DNA of 64,000 nucleotides from positions 153,885 to 217,884 of the forward strand of contig NZ_AQQS01000003.1 of the NCBI RefSeq assembly GCF_002088275.1. Direction: 5' to 3'. The stretch comes from Aurantimonas sp. 22II-16-19i (lineage in GTDB: Bacteria; Pseudomonadota; Alphaproteobacteria; Rhizobiales; Rhizobiaceae). Under the pieces are notes generated by a model, which had not been told where the DNA came from, ran no database searches, and saw only the letters and a list, made by a program, of their open reading frames with translations. The position numbers were made by a program, and so were the translations under genes. Below, in pieces: positions 26,583 to 34,917 of this stretch (the stretch's first letter is position 1; the number at the start of each line of letters is the position of its first letter).

Positions 26583-27866
26583 ATGTTCAAAGTCTTCTCC
26601 GGCATCTGGGCGCTCCTGCTCGGCATCGTCCTGATCATGCTCGGCAACGGCATGCACTTCACCCTCATCGGCCTGCGCGGCGGGCTGGAGGGCTTCTCGG
26701 CGACGGAACTCGCCATCGTGACCTCCGGCTATTTCGTCGGATTTCTCTCCGGCGCGCGGCTGACGCCGTCGCTGATCCGCAATGTCGGCCATGTGCGGGT
26801 CTTCGCCGCCCTCGGCAGCTTCATGTCGGCGGGCCTGATCGCCTTCCCCCTCCTCGTCGAGCCCTGGGCGTGGACGCTTTTGCGGGTGCTCGTCGGCTTC
26901 TGCATGTCGGGCGTCTACGTCACTGCGGAAAGCTGGCTCAACGACGCCTCCACCAACGCGACGCGCGGCAAGGTCCTGTCGGCCTACATGATCGCCCAGA
27001 CGCTCGGCATCATCGGGGCGCAGGGGCTGCTGACGCTCGGCGACGCCCAGACCTCGGTCTTGTTCATCGGCGCCTCGATCCTCGTCTCGATCTCCTTCGC
27101 CCCGATCCTGTTGACCGTCGCGCCGGCCCCTAAGACGGAGGTCACGCGGCCGATGCCGCTGCGCGACCTGTTCGTCCGCTCGCCCCTCGGCACGGCCGGC
27201 ATCTTCCTCCTCGGCACCGTCTATGCGACGCAGTCGGGCATGGGCCCGGTCTTCGGCACGCTGATCGGGATGACGGCGTCCCAGATTTCCCTGTTCATCG
27301 CCATGCTGTTCGCCGGCGCCCTCGTCTTCCAGTATCCGATCGGCTGGATCTCCGATCGCGTCGATCGCCGCCACCTGATCCTCGCGGCGTCCCTGATCGC
27401 CGGCGCCTCATGCCTCGGCGGCTTCATGGCGGGGGACGCGCTGTGGCCGCTGATGGCCTCGGCCTTCGTCGCCGGCGGCATGACGACGCCGCTCTACGCG
27501 CTGTTCCTCGCCCATACGAACGACTTCCTCGCCCCGGAAGACATGCCGGCCGCCTCCGGCGGCCTCGTCTTCACCTTCGGGCTCGGCGCGATCATCGGCC
27601 CGCTCGTCACCGGCTGGACGATGGAGGCGGCCGGCCCCTTCACCTTCTGGCTGGTCCTCGCCGTCACCTTCGGCGCGATCGCCCTCTACGCCCTCTACCG
27701 CATGACCCAGCGCCCCGGCGTTCCCGCCAGCCAGACCGACAGCTATCTCGGCGTCATCCCGACGGCCTCGCCGGTCGCCATCGAGGCCGCGAGCGCCTGG
27801 GCCGTCGAACAGGCCGAGACCGACCGCGAAGGCGAGCCTGCGCCGTCGGCACAGGCCGGGACGTGA
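26583..27866 (+). CDS. MFS transporter (YcaD-like)
   Basis: 427 residues with twelve predicted membrane helices. The first is WALLLGIVLIMLGNGMHFTL, and the loop 2-3 region ARLTPSLIRNVGHVRVFAAL and GWISDRVDRRHLILAAS (helix 8-9 loop) fit the MFS pattern. The helix 4-5 region LVGFCMSGVYVTAESWLNDA is typical of the YcaD/sugar-efflux-like branch. The C-terminal ~50 residues are cytoplasmic and Ala/Glu-rich. The substrate cannot be told from sequence. It is a single gene, followed by the less GC-rich cassette at 28.0-28.9 kb on the opposite strand. Confidence 0.88.
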   Translation: MFKVFSGIWALLLGIVLIMLGNGMHFTLIGLRGGLEGFSATELAIVTSGYFVGFLSGARLTPSLIRNVGHVRVFAALGSFMSAGLIAFPLLVEPWAWTLLRVLVGFCMSGVYVTAESWLNDASTNATRGKVLSAYMIAQTLGIIGAQGLLTLGDAQTSVLFIGASILVSISFAPILLTVAPAPKTEVTRPMPLRDLFVRSPLGTAGIFLLGTVYATQSGMGPVFGTLIGMTASQISLFIAMLFAGALVFQYPIGWISDRVDRRHLILAASLIAGASCLGGFMAGDALWPLMASAFVAGGMTTPLYALFLAHTNDFLAPEDMPAASGGLVFTFGLGAIIGPLVTGWTMEAAGPFTFWLVLAVTFGAIALYALYRMTQRPGVPASQTDSYLGVIPTASPVAIEAASAWAVEQAETDREGEPAPSAQAGT

Positions 27867-28016
27867 TGTCCGGAATGAGACCGGAATTCAACCGATGCCC
27901 CATCTGGCGTTCGGCGTCTGGTGCCGCCAGCAACGTCGAGCGGATGTCGGGTCACTGCTCTTTTGGTTCATGCTGAGATGACAGCTTCGGCTCCTTAGGC
28001 ACATCCGCGCTCTTCA

Positions 28017-28646
28017 TCACGGAGTTTTCCTCAGGCCGATCCACATCTCGAAGTCTCGGTAAAGCTCGTCGAACGTCACGAGAGTCAGCGTAAAGCTATC
28101 GGCCCTGACCTTGTTCCGCCGCCACTCCCATCGATCCATCCGGACTTTCGTCGAAAGTGAGGTGGAGCGCCCGATAGCAAGTACACCGACGATGTTGGGT
28201 CGCTCGCTGCCGAAGGCGTCCACGTAGTCGCCGGTCTTGCGGTAGTGATCGAGCGCCCAGGTCCAGTCGACGACCTGACTGAACCCCTTTTCGAACGGGC
28301 GGGCCCACCTGTCGACGCCGCGGTTGCTGTCTTCGAAAATATGCCTTTCGGACGCGCCCTCGAACTCGATCAGGCAGAGATTGTCCGTTCCATCACGCCG
28401 GACGGTGAGATCGGTTCTGAAATGGGGAAGAACCCGAAACTCCCGTTTGATCAAATCGCCAATGCCCAAGCGACTGTTATACTGCCCCATCATTGCGCAG
28501 AGATTGGGCCAATTGTCGAAGTTCTTCAGCACCTGATCGCGTTCATCAAGGTCGGCATTTGTGTCGAGGAGGGCCTTGAATTGGGCTAATTCGCCTTCCG
28601 CATGCCGCAAACTAAAAACGTGCGCATCGAAATAGGATTTCGCCAT
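28017..28646 (-). CDS. DUF4263 (Shedu/SduA-like) putative defence nuclease
   Basis: 209 residues. The C-terminal half fits the DUF4263 pattern: an RTDLTVRR strand, a central LCLIEFEGASERHIFED strand-loop, FSQVVDWTWALDHYRKTGDY, PNIVGVLAIGRSTSLS, and a final LTLVTFDELYRD. This is the PD-(D/E)xK-like fold used by the Shedu anti-phage protein. Candidate active-site residues are Asp79, Glu94 and Glu96 (an ExE where nucleases usually have ExK) and Gln124. The N-terminal ~70 residues are helical and do not resemble other domains I know. The ATG overlaps the stop of the upstream 92-aa gene (TGATG), so the two are made together. Codon and base composition are noticeably less GC-rich than the neighbours, suggesting acquisition. 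Anti-phage activity is an inference from family. Confidence 0.75.
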   Translation of the reverse strand: MAKSYFDAHVFSLRHAEGELAQFKALLDTNADLDERDQVLKNFDNWPNLCAMMGQYNSRLGIGDLIKREFRVLPHFRTDLTVRRDGTDNLCLIEFEGASERHIFEDSNRGVDRWARPFEKGFSQVVDWTWALDHYRKTGDYVDAFGSERPNIVGVLAIGRSTSLSTKVRMDRWEWRRNKVRADSFTLTLVTFDELYRDFEMWIGLRKTP

Positions 28647-28924
28647 CAGTCCTTCGCGACCACCGACGTGATGACGATCGCTTCATCCTTTTTCGTGAAG
28701 ACGACACGCAACTTGCCGGCGCGCGCGACGAAGGCATTATCGACGCCGACGATTTTGTTGATTTTCCCGGGGTCGAGAACGCTCGATTTGACCCTCTTCT
28801 CCACAGCGAGGGTTTTCGTTTTGTTGAATGGGTGCAGCGACGAGATCATGTTGGCAGCCGTACTGCTGATCAGCACTTGCCGATCATTAGGATCATCGTC
28901 TTTTACTTGCAGCGTGACCATCAT
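28646..28924 (-). CDS. Small RelE/ParE-like protein coupled to the DUF4263 gene (92 aa)
   Basis: The protein starts MMVTLQVKDDDPNDRQVLIS after a GGAGAG ribosome site (ATG at 28924 or 28921). The C-terminal half, GKINKIVGVDNAFVARAGKL then RVVFTKKDEAIVITSVVAKD, has the spacing of the last strands of RelE/ParE-family toxins: a short hydrophobic strand, R-V-x-F, then an I-V-I strand. The N-terminal ~45 residues are beta-rich and do not match classic RelE. No obvious antitoxin is adjacent, only the coupled DUF4263 gene (TGATG overlap). It may be a toxin-like effector, a regulator or a nucleic-acid-binding partner of the nuclease. The family call is tentative; that the gene is real and co-expressed is well supported. 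Confidence 0.6.
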   Translation of the reverse strand: MMVTLQVKDDDPNDRQVLISSTAANMISSLHPFNKTKTLAVEKRVKSSVLDPGKINKIVGVDNAFVARAGKLRVVFTKKDEAIVITSVVAKD

Positions 28925-29208
28925 TTGCTCTCCTGCCGCGCGACGGTGAATCCAATGTAAGAGGCGCCGTCATCACAGTCCATCATGCATGAGGGATGGC
29001 GCGAAACCGATGTCGTTGAGGGGATGCATGAATAGCTGCTTGCAACCCATCCCTCGCGCTCCGTGCTAACGCAATCTCATCGTCCTCTGCTCCACCGTTC
29101 GCCTCCTGCCTCACGCTCCGCCGCCGAGACCCGGCGCGCTCTCCTTGAGAAATCCGTCGGACTATCGCCGGGCCCTGCCCGCCCAGTTGTCAGCGCTGGA
29201 GCCCGCCC

Positions 29209-29799
29209 TCACGCCCCCGCCAGCCTCTCGAGCTTGGCGGTGACCGTCTTCGGATCCTCGCCATAGGCGATGGTGCCGGCGAGCCGGCCGTCGGCGTCGA
29301 TGAGGAAGGTGGTGGCGGTGTGGTCCATCAAATAGTCCGCGCCCTCGCCCTGCCGGGCGAAATAGGCGCCCCAGCCCTTGGCCATCGCGGCGACGTCCTG
29401 CCTGTCTCCCGTCAGCGCGACGATCTTCGGCGACACCGCCTCGACATACTCCTTCAGCACCCCCGGCGTGTCCCGCTCCGGATCGACGGTAACGAAGACC
29501 ACCTGGAAGTCGTGGCCCGCCTTCTCGATCGCGTCCTGGTGCGAGGCGAGTTCGTAGAGCGTCGTCGGGCAGACGTCGGGACAGTGGGTGTAGCCGAAGA
29601 ACAGGGCATAGGGCTCGCCCGCAAGCTTGTCCGAGCTGAAGCTCTCGCCGTTCTGGTCGACGAGGGTGAAGGGCGTGCCATAGGGCGCGTCGCCGGCCGG
29701 GCCCTGGCGGGAGAGATTGAAATAGGTGAAGACGAGGGCGCCCGCGACGAGGGCGACGACGGCCCAAAGCCCCGTCTGGATGATCGTGCGCGTCTGCAT
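29209..29799 (-). CDS. SCO1/SenC-family copper chaperone
   Basis: Membrane-anchored thioredoxin-fold protein that delivers copper to cytochrome c oxidase or handles thiols in the periplasm. 196 residues: an N-terminal anchor (LWAVVALVAGALVFTYFNLS) and then the SCO domain. The copper site YTHCPDVCPTTL (Cys-x3-Cys, ~72-76) and the distal His in MDHTATTFLIDADG (~160) are both present, so metal binding should be intact. The Asp-Pro-Glu-Arg-Asp-Thr (DPERDT) motif is conserved. It lies immediately downstream of a 60-aa membrane protein gene (93 bp gap) with which it may form an operon. No cytochrome oxidase genes are in this window. Confidence 0.93.
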   Translation of the reverse strand: MQTRTIIQTGLWAVVALVAGALVFTYFNLSRQGPAGDAPYGTPFTLVDQNGESFSSDKLAGEPYALFFGYTHCPDVCPTTLYELASHQDAIEKAGHDFQVVFVTVDPERDTPGVLKEYVEAVSPKIVALTGDRQDVAAMAKGWGAYFARQGEGADYLMDHTATTFLIDADGRLAGTIAYGEDPKTVTAKLERLAGA

Positions 29800-29892
29800 G
29801 TTGGATACTCCGAGAAAAATCGCCGGCCGCGTGATCGCCGGATCGCCCTGACGGTCGCCTCGACGAGACGGTCTGCCGTTCTGCCACCGCCG

Positions 29893-30075
29893 TCAGAAGC
29901 AACTCGCCCAGGCGCTCGCCGCCAGCCTGACGAACAGCGCTTCGCCCTGATCGAGCCAGAGCGCAAGGCCCAGCCCCGCAACTCCGAGGATGGTCGCGAT
30001 GCCCGCGAGCGCGAGGCGGAGGACGCCGTCGGCATTGCGAGGTTCCGTCGGCAGGGGTTCGGTCGGTGCGCTCAT
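29893..30075 (-). CDS. Small single-span membrane protein (60 aa)
   Basis: The protein starts MSAPTEPLPTEPRNADGVLR after AGGAAG, has one hydrophobic helix (LALAGIATILGVAGLGLALW), and ends LAASAWASCF. The longer in-frame start is unlikely because it would run through the opgC promoter region as Arg-rich text. It precedes the SCO gene on the same strand. A role in cytochrome oxidase biogenesis is possible by association only. I know no named family for it. Confidence 0.6.
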   Translation of the reverse strand: MSAPTEPLPTEPRNADGVLRLALAGIATILGVAGLGLALWLDQGEALFVRLAASAWASCF

Positions 30076-30235
30076 CGGCTGCTTCCTAGCCCATCGGCCC
30101 CGGCGGGGCGACGGCTTCGTTAATCCTGTCGCGAAAATTTGTCGCCGGCCCCATCCCCTCGGGCGAATTCTGCGCCGATCATGGTGGTATCTGATGGCGA
30201 AGATCAGGCGCTTCTTCCTGACGGAAACCACTCCC

Positions 30236-31426
30236 ATGTCGCGCATCCGCGAAAACCGCATCGACCTCGTACGCGGCCTGTCGCTCCTCCTGATCTTCAT
30301 CGACCACGCCAACGTCTCCTTCTCCGAGGCCCTGCAGCAGAGCCGGGGATTTTCGGACGCGGCGGAACTCTTCGTCATGATGGCCGGCATGTCGGCCGCC
30401 CTCGCCTATCATCCGCCCACCGGCAGGGCCGACCTGCGGTCCGTCGCCCGCCGCACGCTGCGCCGCTCGCTCGAGCTCTACCGCGTCCACCTGATGCTGT
30501 TCGCCGGCGTCGTTTCGGCGCTCGTCCTCCTGCCGCTGCCCCGCCACGAGACGATCCTCGCCTACTGGTCGCTGGATCTGATCGCCGCCGAACCGCTGCG
30601 TTATGCCGGCGAGGCGCTGCTGTTGCGCTATCTGCCGGCCGAGCTGGACATCCTGCCGCTCTACATCGTCCTCATCGCCGCCATCCCGCTGTTCTTCGCG
30701 GTGATCGACCGTTCGCTGCGGCTCGCCCTTGCCGCCTCCGCCGCGCTGTGGCTGGCGGCCGGGCTCCTGCATCTCAACCTCACCGACCTCGCGGCCCGGA
30801 AGGACGTCTGGTACTTCGGCCCCTTCTCCTGGCAGCTGGTCTTCGTCATCGGCCTCGTCGCCGGCTTGAGGGTCCGGCAGGGCCAGGCGGCGTTCCCCTA
30901 TGTGCGGCCGCTGTTCCTCGCGGCGCTGACCGTCTGCGTCCTGGCGGTGCCGGCCAATCTCGTCGTCCATTTCACCTGGCTGAAGGACCAGCCGCTGCTG
31001 CATCTCCTCATGTCGAAGACCAGCGAGGGGCCGCTGCGCCTGATCAACGTGCTCGCCATCGTCTATGTCGTCTTCAACCTCGACGCCCTGAAGCGCCTGT
31101 CGCCGGAGGGCTGGCTGCGCCCGGTCTTCGCCGCCGGCCGCAACAGCCTGCCGATCTTCGTCCTCGGCGCGGTCCTCTCCGACGCGATCACCGTCCTCGT
31201 CATCGGCACCGGCGGCCTGCCGCTCTCCCTCGATCTCCTGGTCATCGGCGTCGGCGTCGCCCTCCAGCTCGCCTTCGCGCTTCACCGCGACCGGGCGAGG
31301 CGCGGTCCCTCCGGCCAGCCGAAGCGCTCGCTGCTGGTGGCGTCCGAGGCCGATCGCGACTACGGATACCGCAATGACACCGCAACGCCTGCGATCGACG
31401 ATGCCGCCAGAAAGCCCGCGACCTGA
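30236..31426 (+). CDS. OpgC-type membrane acyltransferase
   Basis: Acyltransferase-3/OpgC family inner-membrane protein. Characterised members succinylate osmoregulated periplasmic glucans. Using the ATG at 30236 (MSRIRENRIDLVRGLSLLLI) gives 396 residues; an in-frame ATG at 30194 is possible and neither has a strong ribosome site. The N terminus shows the conserved R-D-L-V-R-G-L pattern followed by FIDHAN, the family's catalytic His region. GRNSLPIFVLGAVLSDA near the C terminus is the conserved late signature. Ten or so membrane helices are visible, and a polar Arg-rich tail ends the protein. The following hexapeptide-transferase gene overlaps its 3' end by up to 53 bp, so the two are co-expressed. 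No glucan synthase gene (ndvB/opgGH) is present here. Confidence 0.87.
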   Translation: MSRIRENRIDLVRGLSLLLIFIDHANVSFSEALQQSRGFSDAAELFVMMAGMSAALAYHPPTGRADLRSVARRTLRRSLELYRVHLMLFAGVVSALVLLPLPRHETILAYWSLDLIAAEPLRYAGEALLLRYLPAELDILPLYIVLIAAIPLFFAVIDRSLRLALAASAALWLAAGLLHLNLTDLAARKDVWYFGPFSWQLVFVIGLVAGLRVRQGQAAFPYVRPLFLAALTVCVLAVPANLVVHFTWLKDQPLLHLLMSKTSEGPLRLINVLAIVYVVFNLDALKRLSPEGWLRPVFAAGRNSLPIFVLGAVLSDAITVLVIGTGGLPLSLDLLVIGVGVALQLAFALHRDRARRGPSGQPKRSLLVASEADRDYGYRNDTATPAIDDAARKPAT

Positions 31427-32084
31427 GAATTTCGACGAGCTGCGCTTCCGCCCGAGCGAGCCGAGGATTTCGACGACGGCGGAGCTGAAGCGTTCCAAGC
31501 TCGGCCGCTACGCCGAGATCGGCCCGCGCGTCGTCCTGCGCGACGTCGAGGTCGGCGACTTCTCCTATTTCGAGCGCGGCGGCGAGGCGATCCACGCCAC
31601 CATCGGCAGGTTCTGCTCGATCGCCGCCAATGTCCGCATCAACGCCCTCGCCCATCCGATGGAGCGCCTGACCACCCACAAGGTCAGCTACCGGCCGAAC
31701 GAGTATTTCCGCTGGCTCGCCGTCGACCAGACCGTCGCCGAGGCCCGCAAGGCGCAGCGCGTCGTGATCGGCCACGACGTGTGGATCGGCCACGGCGCGA
31801 TCCTCATGCCGGGGGTCGCGATCGGCGACGGCGCGGTGATCGGCGGCGGCGCGGTGGTGACGCGGGACGTCGCGCCCTACGCGGTCGTTGCCGGCGTGCC
31901 GGCCCGGCCGATCCGGATGCGCTTCGAGGCGCCCGTCGCCGCGCGCATCGCCGCGCTCGGCTGGTGGGACTGGCCGCTGGAAACCCTGTTCGACGCCATC
32001 CCGGACATGCAGGCCCTGCCGATCGAGGCCTTCCTCGACAAGTGGGAGGCTCAGTCCCCCGCGCCGTCGGCGACGGCGAAGTAG
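31374..32084 (+). CDS. Left-handed beta-helix (hexapeptide) acyltransferase, CatB/phosphonate-cluster type
   Basis: 236 residues (or 227 from ATG 31401). Hexapeptide repeats are evident: LGRYAEIGPRVVLRDVEVGD, then VVIGHDVWIGHGAILMPGVA and IGDGAVIGGGAVVTRDVAPY. The AHPMERLTTHK..YRPNEYF loop between coils is like the transferases often found in phosphonate-use clusters and the CatB chloramphenicol acetyltransferases. His in GHDVWIGHGA is the likely catalytic residue. The C terminus is helical (WWDWPLETLFDAIPDMQALP). No phosphonate genes are nearby. With the overlapping OpgC gene it could modify the same glycan, which is an inference. It ends 34 bp inside the convergent MFS gene. Confidence 0.85.
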   Translation: MTPQRLRSTMPPESPRPENFDELRFRPSEPRISTTAELKRSKLGRYAEIGPRVVLRDVEVGDFSYFERGGEAIHATIGRFCSIAANVRINALAHPMERLTTHKVSYRPNEYFRWLAVDQTVAEARKAQRVVIGHDVWIGHGAILMPGVAIGDGAVIGGGAVVTRDVAPYAVVAGVPARPIRMRFEAPVAARIAALGWWDWPLETLFDAIPDMQALPIEAFLDKWEAQSPAPSATAK

Positions 32085-33253
32085 AGAAGCGCCGCCGCCG
32101 GCATGCCCATGCCGAGGACGCAGACGCCGATCCAGCCGAAGCCCTCCAGCACCGGGCTCGCCAGCGCCGAGCCGATCGCCCCGCCGACGAAGAAGGTGGT
32201 CATGTAGACGGCGTTGAGCCGGTTGCGGATGTTCGGCGCCAGCCGGTAGATCTCCCGCTGGCCGAAGACGAGGTTGGCCTGCACCCCGAGATCGACGACC
32301 ACCGCGGCGAAGACCAGCGCGGCGAGCGACGCCGTGCCGAAGGTGGCGACGAGGAAGGCGGCAATCACCATCGACAGCGCCGCCACCGTGCCGATGCGCG
32401 AGAAGCCGCGGTCGGCGAGACGTCCGGCGACGGGCGCTGCGAACACGCCGAGGACGCCGGCGAGGGCGAACAGCGCGACGCCGCTCGGCGAGAAGCCGAA
32501 CGGCTCGCGCATCAGGATGATCGGCGCCGCCGTCCAGAACAGCGAGAAGGCGGCGAACATCGCGGCATGGTAGAGGCCCCGGCGCCGCAGCACCGGCTCG
32601 CTCGCGAAGAGCTGCCCGAGCGAGCGGATGAGGCTCCAGTAGCCGCGTTCCCCGCCCGGCTCGCGCCGCGGCAGAAGCGCCAGCGAGGCGAGGCCGAGCA
32701 GCGTGATCGCCACGGCCGAGACGCCGAAGACGCCGCGCCAGCCGAGATAGTCGGCCAGGAAGCTCGACACCGGCCGCGCCAGAAGGATGCCGCCGAGAAG
32801 CCCGCTCATGACGTTGCCGACGACGGCGCCCCGTTCGGCCTCCGGCGCCAGATTGGCGGCGAGCGGCACCAGCATCTGCGCCGCGCAGGAGGTCGCGCCG
32901 ACGAACAGCATGCCGGCGAACAGCGCGCCGAGCCCCGGCGCCAGTGCGAGACCCGCGAGGCCGACGACGTTCGCCGCCATGGTGACGAGGATGAGGCGGC
33001 GGTTTTCCAGGAGGTCGCCGAGCGGCACCAGGAAGACCAGGCCGATGGCATAGCCGATCTGGGCCACCGTCACGATCGAGCTCTCCGCCGCGACCGGCAG
33101 GCCGAGATCGGTGCCCATCAGCGAGACCAGCGGCTGGGCGTAATAGAGGTTGGCCGCCAGGGCGCCGCAGGACAGGGCGAAGAGGAAGGTCAGGGTCGGG
33201 CCGAGACCGGCACTGTCGCCGGCCGAAGCGGGCGTCGTCGCAGTGTGGCGCAT
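32051..33253 (-). CDS. MFS transporter (YgaY/arabinose-efflux-like)
   Basis: 400 residues, twelve helices. N-terminal FLFALSCGALAANLYYAQPL is characteristic of the YgaY-type drug/metabolite efflux branch, and PLGDLLENRRLILVTM is the loop 2-3 motif. MLVPLAANLAPEAERGAVVG is the helix 4-5 signature, and QANLVFGQREIYRLAPNIRN is the C-half segment conserved in this branch. The substrate is unknown. Its stop lies inside the convergent acyltransferase gene (34-bp tail-to-tail overlap). Upstream, 348 bp separate it from the divergent moxR gene and contain a perfect palindrome. Confidence 0.88.
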   Translation of the reverse strand: MRHTATTPASAGDSAGLGPTLTFLFALSCGALAANLYYAQPLVSLMGTDLGLPVAAESSIVTVAQIGYAIGLVFLVPLGDLLENRRLILVTMAANVVGLAGLALAPGLGALFAGMLFVGATSCAAQMLVPLAANLAPEAERGAVVGNVMSGLLGGILLARPVSSFLADYLGWRGVFGVSAVAITLLGLASLALLPRREPGGERGYWSLIRSLGQLFASEPVLRRRGLYHAAMFAAFSLFWTAAPIILMREPFGFSPSGVALFALAGVLGVFAAPVAGRLADRGFSRIGTVAALSMVIAAFLVATFGTASLAALVFAAVVVDLGVQANLVFGQREIYRLAPNIRNRLNAVYMTTFFVGGAIGSALASPVLEGFGWIGVCVLGMGMPAAALLYFAVADGAGD

Positions 33254-33429
33254 GGCGGGTGCTTCTCGTTTTCGTGCCGGGGCTGGCTCATGGGGGTCGG
33301 TCCGCTCTCAGCCATGCCGTGGCGGAGCGGCAAGGCAGCGCCGGATCGGCGCCGGAACGAGCGAGACGAATCGATGGACTGCGGATGGCTTCGGCGGCTG
33401 CCGACCGGCCGCCGCTGCAGCTCTAGCTA

Positions 33430-33443
33430 TTCGCAGCTGCGAA
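33430..33443. promoter_or_regulatory. 14-bp perfect palindrome in the MFS/moxR divergent region
   Basis: TTCGCAGCTGCGAA is self-complementary without mismatch. It lies about midway between the MFS start (33253) and the moxR start (33602). The rest of the 348-bp region shows no gene. It is a plausible operator for the MFS gene, or chance. Confidence 0.4.
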
Positions 33444-33601
33444 AGAATCCAGCCACCCGGGGCGCCAAAATCGGCGAACGCACAGTTCCCGCTTCGCAGA
33501 CGCAGCGCTTGCAAGCCCGGCCGGGCCGCCTATGGTTGCGCCGACGCTTGTGGTGCGGGGCGATCCCTGCCGCCCGGCGGCGATGCCAGACGAGGACGAC
33601 G

Positions 33602-34438
33602 ATGCGCTTTTCCGGAACCACCACCTATGTCGCGGGCAAGGACCTGATGGTTGCCGTCAATGCGGCGATCACCCTGCAGCGGCCGCTGCTGGTCAAGGGC
33701 GAGCCCGGCACCGGCAAGACCGAGCTGGCCTTCCAGATCGCGCAGTCCCTGGGGCTGCGGCTGATCCAGTGGACGGTGAAGTCGACCACGCGGGCGGCGC
33801 AGGGCCTCTACGAATACGACGCCGTCTCGCGCCTGCGCGACAGCCAGCTCGGCGACGAGCGGGTCCGCGACATCCGCAACTACATCCGCCCCGGCAAGCT
33901 CTGGAATGCCTTTGCCTCGGACGAGCGCGTCGTCCTCCTGATCGACGAGATCGACAAGGCCGACATCGAGTTCCCCAACGATCTCCTGCAGGAGCTCGAC
34001 AAGATGAGCTTCGACGTCACCGAGACCGGCGACACGATCGAGGCGAGGCACCGGCCGATCGTCGTCATCACCTCCAACAACGAGAAGGAGCTGCCGGACG
34101 CCTTCCTGCGCCGCTGCTTCTTCCACTACATCCAGTTTCCCGACGCCGAGACGCTGCAGAAGATCGTCGACGTGCATTATCCCGGCATCAAGCAGGATCT
34201 GGTGCGCGCCGCCCTCACCCAGTTCTACGAGATCCGCGAGCAGCCCGGCCTGAAGAAGAAGCCTTCCACCTCCGAGGCCCTCGACTGGATCCGGCTGCTC
34301 GTCGCCGAGGACGTCGAGGCGAGGGATTTGCGCGAAAGCCCGGCGAAGGTGCTGCCGAAGCTCCACGGCGCGCTGCTCAAGAACGAGCAGGACGTGCACC
34401 TGTTCGAGCGGCTGGCCTTCCTGGCGCGGCGCGGCTGA
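33602..34438 (+). CDS. MoxR-family AAA+ ATPase
   Basis: 278 residues from ATG 33602 (MRFSGTTTYVAGKDLMVAVN). MoxR ATPases are cytoplasmic chaperone-like AAA+ proteins that usually mature metalloenzymes or envelope proteins with a von Willebrand-A partner. Walker A is GEPGTGKTEL (~36-45), Walker B VVLLIDEIDKAD (~109-120), sensor 1 IVITSNNEKELPDAF, and an arginine finger region FLRRCFFHYI. The C-terminal lid runs to FERLAFLARRG. Unusually, the next genes are NUDIX and GNAT, not the VWA (CoxE-like) gene normally beside it. ATG starts the ORF cleanly, and the 5-nt gap to the NUDIX gene indicates one operon. Confidence 0.92.
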   Translation: MRFSGTTTYVAGKDLMVAVNAAITLQRPLLVKGEPGTGKTELAFQIAQSLGLRLIQWTVKSTTRAAQGLYEYDAVSRLRDSQLGDERVRDIRNYIRPGKLWNAFASDERVVLLIDEIDKADIEFPNDLLQELDKMSFDVTETGDTIEARHRPIVVITSNNEKELPDAFLRRCFFHYIQFPDAETLQKIVDVHYPGIKQDLVRAALTQFYEIREQPGLKKKPSTSEALDWIRLLVAEDVEARDLRESPAKVLPKLHGALLKNEQDVHLFERLAFLARRG

Positions 34439-34443
34439 AGCCG

Positions 34444-34890
34444 ATGATGCAGCTGCATTTCGACGAGACGAAAGTCCTCGTCTATGCCCGTCGCGGCGAG
34501 ATGCTCCTCGTCTTCGACGAGCCCGACTGTCCGCAGGTATTGACGCAGGTTCCGGGCGGGACCGTCGAGCCCGGCGAGACGCCGCGCGAGGCGGCCTTCC
34601 GCGAGTTCGCCGAAGAGACCGGCTTTGCGATCGCCCCGCCGCTCCACGAACTCGGTGTGCAGCAGCATCGCTACGAGCATGACGGCCGCCTCATCCGCCA
34701 TGAGCGGCATTGCTACGCCTTCGACGCGCCGGACGAGCTGCCGGCCGAATGGCACCATGTCGAGGGCCAGCCGAGCCAGGGCGAACCGGTCCTCTTCCGG
34801 CTGTTCTGGATCCCGCTCGCCGAAGCCCGCTTGCGGCTCGGCTACGCCATGAGCGAGATGCTGTCCGCCCCGTTCTTCCATCCGCGCTGA
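34444..34890 (+). CDS. NUDIX hydrolase
   Basis: 148 residues (ATG at 34444; ATG 34447 also possible), starting 5 nt after the moxR stop. The Nudix box is intact: GGTVEPGETPREAAFREFAE then ETGF, fitting G-x5-E-x7-R-E-x2-E-E-x-G. Flanking strands include KVLVYARRGEMLLVFDEPD and QQHRYEHDGRLIRHERHCYA. Nudix enzymes hydrolyse nucleoside diphosphates linked to another moiety; the substrate is not predictable here. It is followed after 27 bp by a GNAT acetyltransferase gene. Confidence 0.93.
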   Translation: MMQLHFDETKVLVYARRGEMLLVFDEPDCPQVLTQVPGGTVEPGETPREAAFREFAEETGFAIAPPLHELGVQQHRYEHDGRLIRHERHCYAFDAPDELPAEWHHVEGQPSQGEPVLFRLFWIPLAEARLRLGYAMSEMLSAPFFHPR

Positions 34891-34917
34891 CCTGCGCTTC
34901 TCGCGAGATCCCACCCG

